Source: Solen grandis (taxonomy: Eukaryota; Mollusca; Bivalvia; Adapedonta; Solenidae). Taken from it: a stretch of DNA of 64,000 nt. A program made the translations under genes and the position numbers. Below, one piece after another: positions 50,484-59,988 of the stretch (the first letter of the stretch is position 1; each line of letters begins with the position of its first letter). The notes beneath the pieces are model-generated. The model was not told the DNA's origin. It worked only from the letters and a program-made list of their open reading frames with translations, and ran no database searches. The stretch is taken from NCBI GenBank assembly GCA_021229015.1, contig CM037783.1:4659324-4723323 (forward strand), read 5' to 3'.

Positions 50484-50740
50484 CTGGTCTCAGTGGTGGA
50501 GTGGTTATGGTGTATGCCCAGTAATCAGGTGGTCTTGGGTCTTATCCCTGGTAGCGACATAGCAATGTTAAAAATAGGACAGGTATGTCTTCCATGTGCT
50601 TGCCGCTCAGCACATCCATGTACTTCTGGGCTGTTAGAATAATGTGACTGGTCTTGGTATCATGGAGTCTGTCTTCAGTGTGATATTGCAGTGAGGCAGC
50701 ACACTGTCAAAATGATAAAGTCCCCCTGGGCCTTTTTTTT
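50484..50740 (+). mobile_element. SINE sharing the family 1 central core
   Basis: The head has GTGGTGGAGTGGTTATGG-like A-box and GGGTCTTATCCC B-box (about 50537-50548). The core AATGTGACTGG..GGTATCATGG followed by GTGTGATATTGCAGTGAGGC parallels 4929-4984. The tail differs from the 4766 copy. Confidence 0.75.
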
Positions 50741-50803
50741 CATGCAGTTTTCTGCAAATTTGCTATTAACCCACAGGTTTTTACTTTCCCAGAGTATGTA
50801 ATA

Positions 50804-50982
50804 GATATACCATGGATTTTTTGCTGTTTGTGCCGGTATCGTAAATTCTACCATAGTCAGGTGACCTTTCGATTTGTGACCTCACGAGACAAGTCGAGTG
50901 AGGTTGGCATATCGAAAGGTCACCTGACTATGGTATAATTTACGAAACCGGCACAAAACAGCAAAAACATCCATGGTATATC
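50804..50982. repeat. Perfect-looking long hairpin, 70-bp arms
   Basis: The left arm 50804-50873 starts GATATACCATGGATTTTTTG and ends CAGGTGACCTTTCGAT; the right arm 50911-50982 is its inverse with few mismatches. The loop contains a further CCTCAC/GTGAGG pair. A smaller related hairpin (ATTATACCATAGCT..GGCCATGGTATAAT) sits at 51470-51507, on the far side of the ORF at 51183. Likely termini or internal structure of a transposable element. Confidence 0.85.
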
Positions 50983-51182
50983 TGTTTTAACCTATAGCTT
51001 AAATTGCAGCATATTTGTTAATAATAATTTTAATATAGTTGGATAATATTGTTATGGCCAAAAAGTCGATTTAAAACAAACACAATTTAAAATTCTCCCA
51101 ACCATCGAACGCGCAGAGCTTTAGTCTTATGTTAATTAGATCTTGTTGATGTCATCTTGTTGTTTCGAGTAGATTGATCTGA

Positions 51183-51425
51183 TTGGAAGCGGCACGGTTC
51201 CTGTGTTGGAAAGGTGTCGGCACCAAATTCAGTCTAGAACAATCACTCTGGCAGTCAAGCATGGATTTTGATGATGGTGACAATTTGCTTCTTTCACAAG
51301 CTGTTGATATGGCGGAAATAGATATTTTGAATAATTTTTCTGGTTTTGGTGGAGATGACATTTTGTTATCACAATATATGGATTCTATTTTTTTATTCAT
51401 TCTATTTATAGATCAGACATCATGA
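51183..51425 (+). CDS. ORF with duplicated LLLSQ motif, possible transposon N-terminus
   Basis: 80 codons from the first ATG; the internal Met at 51261 (MDFDDGDNLLLSQAVDM) is the more natural start, being followed by an acidic stretch. The motif D-x(1-2)-LLSQ-x-x-D occurs twice about 30 residues apart (DGDNLLLSQAVD and GGDDILLSQYMD), separated by EIDILNNFSGFG. Short acidic LLSQ N-termini remind me of Crypton-type tyrosine-recombinase proteins abundant in bivalves, but no recombinase domain follows here, so this is only an inference. The C-terminus is hydrophobic and probably read-through. Hairpins lie on both sides. Confidence 0.3.
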   Translation: MEAARFLCWKGVGTKFSLEQSLWQSSMDFDDGDNLLLSQAVDMAEIDILNNFSGFGGDDILLSQYMDSIFLFILFIDQTS

Positions 51426-51782
51426 ACCTAGTGCAGTTTCTATTTTTAGAGATATCCACCATGAAAATTATACCATAGCTCAGTAGCTTTGGCCATGGTA
51501 TAATTTTCGGTTATTGGGAAATATTCAAACAGTCAGTTACATGGAAAAGCGTTTTAGAGCTATGGGTTAAAGTAAGAAAGCCCTTTTCTCATCACAATTA
51601 AAAAAATAATATTGTCAGTGAGATGTCAGCCATTAAGAAATGAAAAGGGAAAAAAGGTCAGAACTAAAATCTGCATTATTCTGATCTTTTCAGTGGGGCC
51701 TAAATGAAAAATATGTTGTAGTGCTCTGACATACCCATCAAAATGGCCCCAACACATTTTTTTTAGGTCATTGAATTGATTT

Positions 51783-52800
51783 TTATGCTCACCGAAGGTT
51801 ACGCATATAGTCGCCGCTTCGTCCGTCCGTTCGTCCGTCTCACTTTCCTTGTCCGGACTATTTCTCAGAAACTAACGGCTTGAATTCAACGAAACTTTAT
51901 GGGAAGCTTTATTACCAAGAGGAGATGCGCATATCCTCAGCATGACCCGGTTCCTAAATTTTTCTTTTCGGCCTATAGTACATATTGCATGATTCTTGTC
52001 CGGGCTATTTCTCAGGAACTAATGGCTTGAATTCAACGAAACTTTATGGGAAGCTTTATTACCAAGAGGAGATGCGCATATCGTCAGCTTGACCCGATTC
52101 CTAAATTTTTCAAGGAGTTAAGGCCCCTTGACTTTTTGGCCTATAGTACATATTGCATGATTCTTGTCCGGGCTATTTCTCAGGAACTAATGGCTTGAAT
52201 TCAACGAAACTTTATGGGAAGCTTTATTACCAAGAGGAGATGCGCATATCGTCAGCTTGACCCGATTCCTAAATTTTTCAAGGAGTTAAGGCCCCTTGAC
52301 TTTTTGGCCTATAGTACATATTGCATGATTCTTGTCCGGGCTATTTCTCAGGAACTAATGACTTGAATTCAACAAAACTTTATGGGAAGCTTTATTACCA
52401 AGAGGAGATGCGCATATCGTCAGCATGACCCGATTCCTAAATTTTTCAAGGAGTTAAGGCCCCTTGACTTTTTGGCCTATAGTACATATTGCATGATTCT
52501 TGTCCGGGCTATTTCTCAGGAACTAATGCTTGAATTCAACAAAACTTTATGGGAAGCTTTATACCAAGAGAGATCGCATATCGTGCATGACCGTTCCTAA
52601 TTTTTCAAGAGTTATGGCCCCTTGACTTTTTGGCCTATAGTTCATGTTACATGATTCTTGTCCGGGCTATTTCTCAGGAACTAATGGCTTGAATTCAATG
52701 AAACTTTTTGGGAAGCTTTATTACCAAGAGTAGATACGCATATCGTTGACGTGACCTGGTTCCTCAATTTTTCACAGAGTTATGGCCCCTACTACCATGT
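51783..52800 (+). repeat. CCGTCCGT-headed repeat with six 168-bp tandem units
   Basis: The head is GCTCACCGAAGGTTACGCAT..GTCCGTCCGTTCGTCCGTC, followed by units starting CTTGTCCGG.CTATTTCTCAG at 51848, 51995, 52163, 52331, 52499 and 52657; spacings are 147, 168, 168, 168 and 158. Central units are nearly identical, edge units diverged. A single-unit relative with the same head is at 53346-53640. The class is unknown to me; it has no coding potential of its own, and ORFs in it are chance frames. Confidence 0.9.
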
Positions 52801-53340
52801 TGTTGACTGATATTCATGTCATTTGCCTAATTTAACAGGAGATATCATTTAAACAAAACCCCACAAAATTCAATATGCTAGTAATGTCAATCATAATCAT
52901 GTCAGCTAATTGTTGTTTAGGCCATTATACACTTTTTCAAATATCCAGTCATATGTCAAGAGTGTTGTTTAACCTCTTTGATATGAGCACACATTGAAAT
53001 GTATGACTTAATTTTCAGTAGTATAAAAACTTAAAAAAATCAATGAAAGATCTGATGAGTAACACGTATTATCATATTAAATAGTAAACTGTTACTAAGT
53101 CTCCAAATTAGAGTTGGTAAAACATCTCATCTGATGAGGAGAATAGATATGATTTAGGAATGGGGATTTCAACAGCTTTGAGCTGAAAGGTCCTAAGTAA
53201 AATTTTGGGGGTGGGGCCTGACCCCTGTGTGATCTTGGGGGACACCAAAGTATTTACCATTTTATCTTCTGTCTCATCAAAAGGAACAAGAATATATAAT
53301 ATGGTTTACTGTTTAGAGAGTTAAGAGCTTTTTTTTACCT
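52801..53340. other. Gene-free stretch
   Basis: No exon or repeat boundary recognised. Confidence 0.5.
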
Positions 53341-53345
53341 TTTTT

Positions 53346-53640
53346 TATGCTCACTGAAGGTGACGCATATAGTCGCCACTTTGTCCGTCCGTTCGTTCGT
53401 TCGTCCGTCACACTTTCCTTGTCCGGACTATTTCTCAGGAACTAACGGCTTGATTTCAACAAAACTTTTTATGTGAAGCTTTATTACCAAGAGGAGATGC
53501 GCATTACCTGGATTCTATACATGATAAGCATGTGCTGATCCCACTCCGGTCCTTAACATATCCTCCCACCAATTGACCAAGGCCTTATTTGTAACAATGA
53601 CATTCTTCGGGGAGCATCTGTCAGTTCTACTGACTTTCTT
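53346..53640 (+). repeat. CCGTCCGT-headed repeat, single-unit copy
   Basis: The same head as 51783 (GCTCACTGAAGGTGACGCATA, TCCGTCCGTTCGTTCGTTCG) and one CTTGTCCGGACTATTTCTCAG unit. It then has a tail with CTCCTCCCACCAATTGACC-like sequence (53560 on) ending in GGGGAGCATCTGTCAGTTC. The tail is absent from the array at 51783, which may be 3' truncated. Confidence 0.8.
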
Positions 53641-54118
53641 GTTTTTATCTTTTTGTGTCCATTCCATGGGAAAAAAGCACTTTCAGCTATATTTTAATCA
53701 TTTGAAATTTAAAAAAAAAAATTCTACCTACCTACCTACCCCTGGAATTTAGGGTCAGAGCACTACAAACAATTTTTTAATGATGGTCTGGTCCAAGAGT
53801 GTGATTCTGAGTTGAAAGTGTTTGTCATCACCCCAAATAAACCTTTCATTGATAAGTGCAGATCTTTTATATATATATGTTTTTTTTCCAGGTAAAGCCT
53901 GGATATCATTTTTTCTTGGTCTGTTGAAACATAAACAAAAAACAAACAAAAAACTCTCATTGCTTAAACAAATCTTTTGTTCAAGTTGACTTAAAATTGA
54001 ACAATATTCCTCATAAATTTGAATGCATAAGATTTAGATTGAACATGTCATTTTTCAAGAGATGGGCTCTAATTGGAAGCTTAATGCTAGGGCTTATTTG
54101 TATTTTCTGTGTGTTTAG

Positions 54119-54346
54119 ATAATTGAAAACGACTTAAGCAGTGACAAGCAGGAGGAGGAAGATGCCGAGGCTGGGCGGGACTTTAACTACATCCTGGGCA
54201 TGCCTCTCTGGAGTCTGACAAAGGAGAAGAAGGATGAACTGTATAACAAGATGGATGCCAAGGTCAAGGAGCTTGCAGATCTGCGCAGGAAGTCTCCCAG
54301 TGTCCTCTGGAAAGATGATCTCGAGGCATTCCTTGTGGAACTAGAT
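54119..54346 (+). CDS. TOP2: DNA topoisomerase II, last conserved core exon
   Basis: A 228-nt exon (76 codons, phase 0 to phase 0) of type II DNA topoisomerase, the ATP-dependent nuclear enzyme that passes one duplex through another. Translation: an acidic linker (SSDKQEEEDAEAG), then FNYILGMPLWSLTKEKKDEL, and RKSPSVLWKDDLEAFLVEL. This matches the end of the conserved core of animal TOP2 (DMPLWYLTKEKKDEL and KRKSPSDLWKEDL in vertebrates), a helical segment after the breakage-reunion domain. Acceptor TTTAG at 54114-54118; donor GTACAA at 54347. The preceding core exons (ATPase, TOPRIM, winged-helix with catalytic Tyr) were not recognised upstream. The exon is intact with no stop. Confidence 0.95.
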
Positions 54347-55987
54347 GTACAATGATTTTTTTTTGATTTTTTTTTTCATTTTTTTTTAGCTCACCTGAGC
54401 ACAATGTACTCAAGATGAGCTTTTGTGATCACCCTGCGTCCATAGTCCATCATCAGTCGTCCGTCGTCAACAATTTGCTTTAACATCTCCTCTGAAACCA
54501 CTGGACAGAATTTAATTAAATTTGGCAGGGATGATCCTTGGGTGAACCTGTACAAAAGTTGCTAAAATAATCTTGATCCATGTAGAACTCTGATTGCCAT
54601 GGCAACAGAAAGAAAAAAAAGAAAACTTTAAAAATCATCTCCTTCAAAACTACTGGCCAGATTTTAAAATGTTTTAGTACAGATGTTTCTTGGGTAACCT
54701 TCTACCAAGATTGCTAAAATTATTCCTATCCGTAAAAAAACATGGCCTCCAGGGGCAGGGCTAATTTGCCTTATATGTATATAGTGAAAACTTTAAACGA
54801 CAACTCCACTGAAACAGCTGGCCGGAATTTGATTAAACTTGGCAGTGATGATCCTTGGGTGAACCTTTACAAAAGATGCTGAAGTAAACTTGATGCATGT
54901 AGAACTCCATTGCAACAGAAAGAAAAAAAAATGAAAACTTTAAAAATCGCCTTCTTCAAAACTACTGGCCAGATTTCAAAATGTTTTAGTACAGATGTCC
55001 CTTGGTTAACGCTCTACCAATATTGCTAAAATTATTCCGATCCGTAAAAAGACATGGCTGCCATGGGTGGGGCTAATTTGCCTTATATGTATATAGTGAA
55101 AACTTGGTAAGAATTTAATTTCATTTAACAAAAATGATCACATCATTATACCCTCTACCAAAACTGCTCAATCAAAGCTGATCCCTTGAAAATTCAGCTT
55201 CCTAGGGATTATTTTGAAGGTAAACTTACACAAACCTTATGGTGATATTAATGACTATTATCTTGCGATCAATGCTGACTTGGTATTGGACCACTGTCTC
55301 CAATTATGGCCCCTTAAAGTATAAAAAAATGTCATATTTAACTAGAGCAGTGGTACTCAGGTGAGCGATATAGGGCCATCATGGCCCACTTGTTTTTGAA
55401 AAAAAATAATGTTATACATAAAAAGGGAAATCATAATGAAAATGTTTTAAATTAACTAAACAATAACCTAATAATAGGTGGTATATGTCACAGAAAGTTT
55501 CAAAATAACATTAGATTTATAAGTATATTACAAATTTCATTGAATTATATCATATGAGAAAAAAAAGCTATTTCTTACTTTCATATCAATGGACTGTCAT
55601 TTTCATTACATGAACATGTAATGTGTGCTTGAAATGTCAAGGTCACATGAGTTGTTAGAAATTGTTTTTGGTATTCATAGGCTACATTTTCATGTCCGAT
55701 CTGTAACTTCCATATCTGTTTGGATTTTCATGAAACTTTACAGATGTGTTTGTCATGACACAAAGGTGTGTGGTGCACATCAACCATATGCACGCTTAAA
55801 AGATCAGCGCAGCTGGGGAATCATAACCCATTTCCATTATTTTCATGTTCCTGTCTGGCACAAATCCATGGGGGGTTTAACCGGTAGGGACTTTTGACAG
55901 TATTGCTCACTATACTGACAAAGCCTTGTTAATAATTGGTAGTTAAATGTATTAATAAAAAGCCGTTGTCTCTCCTGTGTTTTTTAG
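54347..55987 (+). other. TOP2 intron filled by AGCTCACCTGAGC repeat
   Basis: A phase-0 intron of 1.6 kb. The segment 54389-55393 is one repeat beginning AGCTCACCTGAGCAC and ending AGGTGAGCGATATAGGGCC plus ATCATGGCCCACTTG. Inside are two to three tandem units of about 300 bp, each made of two related halves marked by AACTACTGGCCAGATTT and by TTGGCAG.GATGATCCTTGGG. The 55625-55897 ORF is in other repeat-like sequence. Confidence 0.8.
54389..55393 (+). repeat. AGCTCACCTGAGC element with internal tandem units
   Basis: Its ends contain complementary CTCACCT/AGGTGAG, giving short terminal inverted repeats. A GTCCGTCGTC head is followed by repeated TTGGCAGGGATGATCC-type units. Relatives begin at 57727. 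The layout parallels that of the CCGTCCGT-headed array at 51783. Confidence 0.8.
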
Positions 55988-56158
55988 AGAGTAGAGCAGG
56001 CAGAAAGAGATGATGAAAATTCATCAAACCTTGGACGAGCCAAGAAAGTGCTAGAGGAGGCCAAACCCTCGCCCTTGGGCCGCAGGGTGGTGCCACGTAT
56101 TGACTCCACGATGAAGAAGAAAGCTGACCTGGAACAAATGAAGAAGCTGAAGGCAAAG
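55988..56158 (+). CDS. TOP2: DNA topoisomerase II, C-terminal domain exon
   Basis: A 171-nt exon (57 codons, phase 0 to 0) directly continuing the core exon: RVEQAERDDENSS, then EEAKPSPLGRRVVPRIDSTM and a Lys-rich end (KKKADLEQMKKLKAK). The PSPLGRRVVPRI block corresponds to the conserved PSP.G.RVIPRI motif at the start of the animal TOP2 C-terminal domain. Acceptor TTTTTTAG at 55980-55987; donor GTAGGA at 56159. Intact. Confidence 0.95.
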
Positions 56159-56909
56159 GTAGGAGACAGAAGTGATTGACTACCTTAAGGATGTATTCCG
56201 GGACTGAGTTTACAAATCTTGAATTTTGGGGAAGCATGAAGTAATATGGAAGTTTTTTAATCAGTTTATGTGTCACCGGCTGTAAGCAGATCTAACACAT
56301 CAGGATCACTTTGTTGTTGTTGTTGTCTGCCAGTCCTTCCAGTGTTTTTTGTGTTGTTTTTTTTCACTTTGGGAGGAAGGGGTCCGAGCCCATATGGGAC
56401 GGGGGGGGGGGCAATTTAGCAAACAAGCTAATAGGGGAATTTTTCTAATATGTATAATGTAGGCATTTTGTTGTATTTTACTCTTTTTTAATGTAGTTTT
56501 ATTGCATAAAAGAATAGTAAAAACAGTGATATAACATTTTTGCTTAGTTATATTAAGAATATAAGATTTAACTACAACAGTGAGTCCATGTAAACAATAT
56601 GGTATGTAAACTCATAATATGGAGGGGAAAATTTAAAAAAATCGGGGAAAAATATATATTTCAGGCAGGGGGGAAAGCCGCCTATATTCTCATTTATTTG
56701 GGGAAAAAAAAAAACACTGCCTTCTGTCGGTCTGTAGCACATTTTCTGTCACGCTTCTTTCAGCAGGTGACATGTGTTCCAAGGAACACTTGTTAAATGA
56801 ATTCTAAAATTGTTAATTATTCTACTTAATCTGGTCGTGGCTGCAACATCACACCTTGGTCAAAGTTTTGCAATGCAGCTAACTGTCATGGTTATGTCAT
56901 AGTAACCAG

Positions 56910-56944
<35 letters not shown>

Positions 56945-57388
56945 CATCGTGCTTGAAATTGATGGTATCCAGTTGGGCGTCTATTCAGGTTGACTTTTCT
57001 GTGTTACCTGCTGTAAGCAGAGGTGACATCTAGGGATCAATTTTCTGTCGTCTGTCTGTCTGTCTGCCTGTCACACTTGCCCATCACACTTTTTCTGTCA
57101 CGCTTCAGCAGGTGACACGTGTTCCAAAGAACACTCTTGTTTCAATCTGCTATAACTTTTATGTGCTTCATTGGATTGCTTCAATGTTTGGACAGTTGCT
57201 TAAGTGGATGGTCATCTTCATTATACAGTTGACCTTTGTCCTACTTTTGATGAAAAAAAAGCTTAATAAGAACCCGTCCATAATACCATCAGGTCTTATT
57301 TTTGTCCTGAGGGAATTGTCTCCAAATTAATGAAATAATGTTGATTGGAAGATGGACATTTTATCCATTGTTCTCTTGATTTTTTTAG
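56159..57388 (+). other. TOP2 intron with low-complexity repeats
   Basis: Contains a poly-G run at 56401-56411, the CATCACACCTTGGTCAAAG repeat (56840-56912, also at 49741), a poly-A tract at 56913-56940 and a (GTCT)n plus CAGCAGGTGACA.GTGTTCCAA repeat that occurs twice (56760-56790, 57101-57140). No additional exon seen. Confidence 0.7.
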
Positions 57389-57569
57389 GATAAGAAAACA
57401 AAGAACGGTGGCGTTCTTGACTTTGAAAAGATGGACGATGATGATGACGAGAGCAAGGAGCCGATGTCTCTGGCAGACCGACCCAAACTGAAGGGCAGTC
57501 CGGTTGATGCAATAAAAAAGGAGAAGAAGGCTAAAGAACCAAAGGAGCCAAAAGATAATTTGTTTTACA
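57389..57569 (+). CDS. TOP2: DNA topoisomerase II, C-terminal domain exon with GC donor
   Basis: A 181-nt exon (60 codons plus 1 nt) of the TOP2 tail: DKKTKNGGVLDFEKM, an acidic DDDDDESKE run, SLADRPKLKGSPVDAIKK and a Lys/Glu/Pro stretch ending DNLFY. Acceptor TTTTTTAG at 57381-57388. The donor is best placed at 57570 as GCAAGT, the classic GC-AG intron form, because it leaves phase 1. Every candidate next exon (58394, 59368, 61842) is open and TOP2-like only when entered in phase 1. The only nearby GT sites (57562 and 57574) leave phase 2 and give either an early stop or a composition unlike TOP2. Read without splicing, the frame stops at 57578. Confidence 0.88.
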
Positions 57570-57723
57570 GCAAGTATTGACAGATTTTTTGTCATATCAA
57601 ATAAGTGTAAAAGTCTTAAGGTAATAAAATGGTTCTGGGTTTGGTTGATCTTGCCATCACCTTACTTGCATGACTTAAACAGCTAACTTTAAAAAAAAAA
57701 CAGAAAATCTAATGAAATGTTTT

Positions 57724-58380
57724 TTAGCTCACCTGAGCACTTATGGCCAAAAAGTAGGTCACCAATGCAAATGATTTGGAGCACTCTAGATGCCACATTT
57801 TTTCAGCCAACCTTCTTGTTATAGAATATTCTTACTTGCATGACTTCTATAGCTAACAGAAATAAATATCACCATGGCAAATCATTAGAAAGCACTCTTG
57901 ATGCTGCATTTTTTAGCCAATCTTCCTGTAACTTGGTCAAAATGTTTATTTGCATTAAATCTGAGTTAAGGTCTGGGTCATGTGGGATTTAAAATGTAGG
58001 TCATGGGGGATCCTTTTCAGCATTTTCTTTTTTGCCACAATTTTGGCTCAGTCTGAAGCAAAAGTACTAGTAACATAATTACATCATTATACCTTTAATA
58101 TCAATCTAACTAAAGTGATCAACAGTCTAATCTTGGCCCTCTTGTTATACTTTGATTCCCTTTCTTATCAGGGATTGTCCTTAAGTGTTTTCACCTCCAA
58201 AAGTTTCCTCACATTCATGCAGTTTTTCCAAAATTTACAATGTACCTCAGGACTTTTTATTCACCAAAATCAAAACAATCACACTTTTTTTCCACTTTCA
58301 AATGGCTAGGCTGCATCTCTAAAATCAGGGGAAAAAGCCTGGTATTATAATTATTATAGTTGAAAAATTAGGAGATCAAT
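57724..58380 (+). repeat. AGCTCACCTGAGC element, partial, in TOP2 intron
   Basis: Starts TTTTTAGCTCACCTGAGCAC and keeps GCACTCT.GATGC and CATTTTTT.AGCCAA.CTTC twice (57770-57830, 57880-57930), again a tandem unit. It ends near TCTTGGCCCTCTTGTTATA. No exon seen within. Confidence 0.6.
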
Positions 58381-58393
58381 CAAACTGTTTCAG

Positions 58394-58470
58394 CTCCGCG
58401 AGCCAAGAAGCCATCAGGATCTCCAAAGAAGAAGGGTGGCAAAAAGAGGGAGAAGGCCCAAACCCTGTAG
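58394..58470 (+). CDS. TOP2: DNA topoisomerase II, apparent terminal exon (short isoform)
   Basis: A 77-nt coding segment entered in phase 1: (A)CT CCG gives T-PRAKKPSGSPKKKGGKKRE then KAQTL and TAG at 58468-58470. A very basic Lys/Arg tail is usual at the end of animal TOP2 and serves nuclear import and chromatin binding. Acceptor CTGTTTCAG ends at 58393. Joined to the exon at 57389 it gives a complete, in-frame but short C-terminus (218 codons from 54119 to the stop). Oddly, further TOP2 tail exons lie downstream of this stop, and their last donor (phase 1) would fit this same exon. So either this is an alternative last exon or the order is scrambled. Confidence 0.8.
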
Positions 58471-59367
58471 GACTAGTGAGGAAATGAGGCTGTGAACAAA
58501 AGTCTTCAGTGTGGCCATATCGCGAATAACATATTTTGCATCTATTCAGGGGAATGAACTGCTGTGAGTATTAAATTTCTTTACCATTTTTAATGGGCTA
58601 TAGTGCATGTGAGGCAGAAAATTGTACACTACGCATACTGTGAAATCATTTATTTTCGTTGACATTAAATTTCGTTGATTCTGTGATTAAACCAATTTTG
58701 TCAGTACATATATTAGTGGAACCATGTTCTAGAAAACACGAGGTCTGTGAAATAAACAGTTTTCGTGGGGATAAATATTCATGGATTATAAAAGTCATCC
58801 ACGAAAACAACGAAAATTAGTTCCCCGCGAAAATTAATGATTCTACAGTAGGACATAGGTCCCAACGATTCTTTTGTCAGATTTAAAGTTGACAGTTGGG
58901 AAAACCTTCCGAGTTCGTCAGATTTTTTGCTAACACTTAAAGCACATCGCTAGTAAGGTTTTCCCGAATATTAGGAATTACTGTACATCTTAAAAAATAT
59001 TGTTAGGGCTTTTGTGTAGTGCTCAGTTTTCTGCTTTGCAAACGCTATATCCCATTAAAGTTGGAGAAATAAAATACTTAACAGCAGTTTTCTTTTTTCG
59101 AATCTAGGCAAATTATGCAGCTTGTGATAGCTTAAGATGGCATCATATACCACGTAGTATGGCCACACTGGTCTGTGAATGTTGAAATGTTTGTTTCACT
59201 GAGTTCCATGAGAAGAATTTCCTGTGTACTAATTTGACGTATGACTGCATTTTCTTTTGACAGTTTTTGTTTTTGTGTCTCCTTCTGTAAGCGACACAGG
59301 GTCATTTTGGCCCTCTTTGCAAAAGCTTTGAAGAAAAAACATGATTTTTACTGTGTTATGATTACAG
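58471..59367 (+). other. 3' UTR or intron after terminal exon
   Basis: Contains a MITE at 58636-58850 and the dispersed repeat 59007-59190. An AATAAA lies inside the MITE at 58751-58756; no clear polyadenylation context could be judged. Confidence 0.5.
58636..58850. mobile_element. MITE with TACTGTGAAATCATT ends
   Basis: A 215-bp element, left TACTGTGAAATCATTTATTT, right AAAATTAATGATTCTACAGTA, i.e. imperfect terminal inverted repeats. The interior is rich in TTTTCGT/ACGAAAA pairs. Similar ends occur widely in invertebrate genomes to my knowledge. No ORF. Confidence 0.75.
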
Positions 59368-59500
59368 CGGCAGCCAAGGTCAATTACAAGCTGGACGATG
59401 ATATGGAGGCCAAATCTGATGAAGAAATATTATCTGACCCAGAATCCTTCAAGATGTCTGACGATGACTCTGACTTTCGTTCCTCCAAACCTCCTGCACC
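59368..59500 (+). CDS. TOP2: DNA topoisomerase II tail cassette, exon 1, unit 1
   Basis: A 133-nt exon, phase 1 in, phase 2 out. With a carried A it reads T-AAKVNYKLDDDMEAKSDEE, then ILSDPESFKMSDDDSDFRSS and KPPAP. Acidic Ser/Asp-rich sequence with several S-D/E-x-D/E sites of casein-kinase-2 type is typical of the disordered TOP2 C-terminal domain (compare the SDEDFSDFDEKTDDEDF style of vertebrates). Acceptor GATTACAG ends at 59367; donor GTAAGT at 59501. The longer ORF from 59241 extends into intron and its upstream ATG is not a start. The minus-strand ORF over the same bases is a shadow. Confidence 0.88.
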
Positions 59501-59988
59501 GTAAGTCATCCTCAGACACCTTTTGTTTCCAGTGCCTGTTCTAAAATCCTTGAGTACAGTTCCAGGTTTATCCTTAAGTGACTGTTCAAATTTGAATTTA
59601 AGACTGAGCTTTGGGCCTGAGAATGATAGTTGAGGTTTTTTTGCAGATATGAGAGAGGGAGAAATCTCACTCATCCCACCAGAGTAATACATTATTTCTT
59701 ATACATGTTCCCAAGCATAACTGCATATGAAATTTGCCTTAGCTGAGAGTGTGCTTTTAATAAATTTCAACTATTAAGTTGAACATGGTATTGATACATA
59801 AGTCTGAAGTTGAGTTTCAGTACAAGTACGATTAGTACAAGTATGATTATCTTCAAGGACTTGGGGATAAGAATGGGTGTTTTTGGAGTGCTTGTTGATA
59901 TGGGAAGGTTTACATCTCATTTAAGAGTGAAATGGTCTATAATATGATACCTGTACACCATTAAAGTAAAGTGTGATACATTTTACAG

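Noticed and set aside
51840..52600. ORF at 52382-52600 in the 168-bp array
   Set aside because: A chance frame in tandem repeats; not kept open across units.
57570..57580. GT donor at 57574 (phase 2), or read-through to the stop at 57578, as the end of TOP2
   Set aside because: Phase 2 gives an early stop in cassette exon 1 and a non-TOP2-like frame at 58394; read-through would leave out three compatible exons. The GC donor at 57570 explains all of them.
59384..59692. Minus-strand 102-codon ORF, repeated at 61858-62166
   Set aside because: Antisense shadow of the TOP2 cassette exon; it spans the exon and intron and is repeated only because the unit is duplicated.
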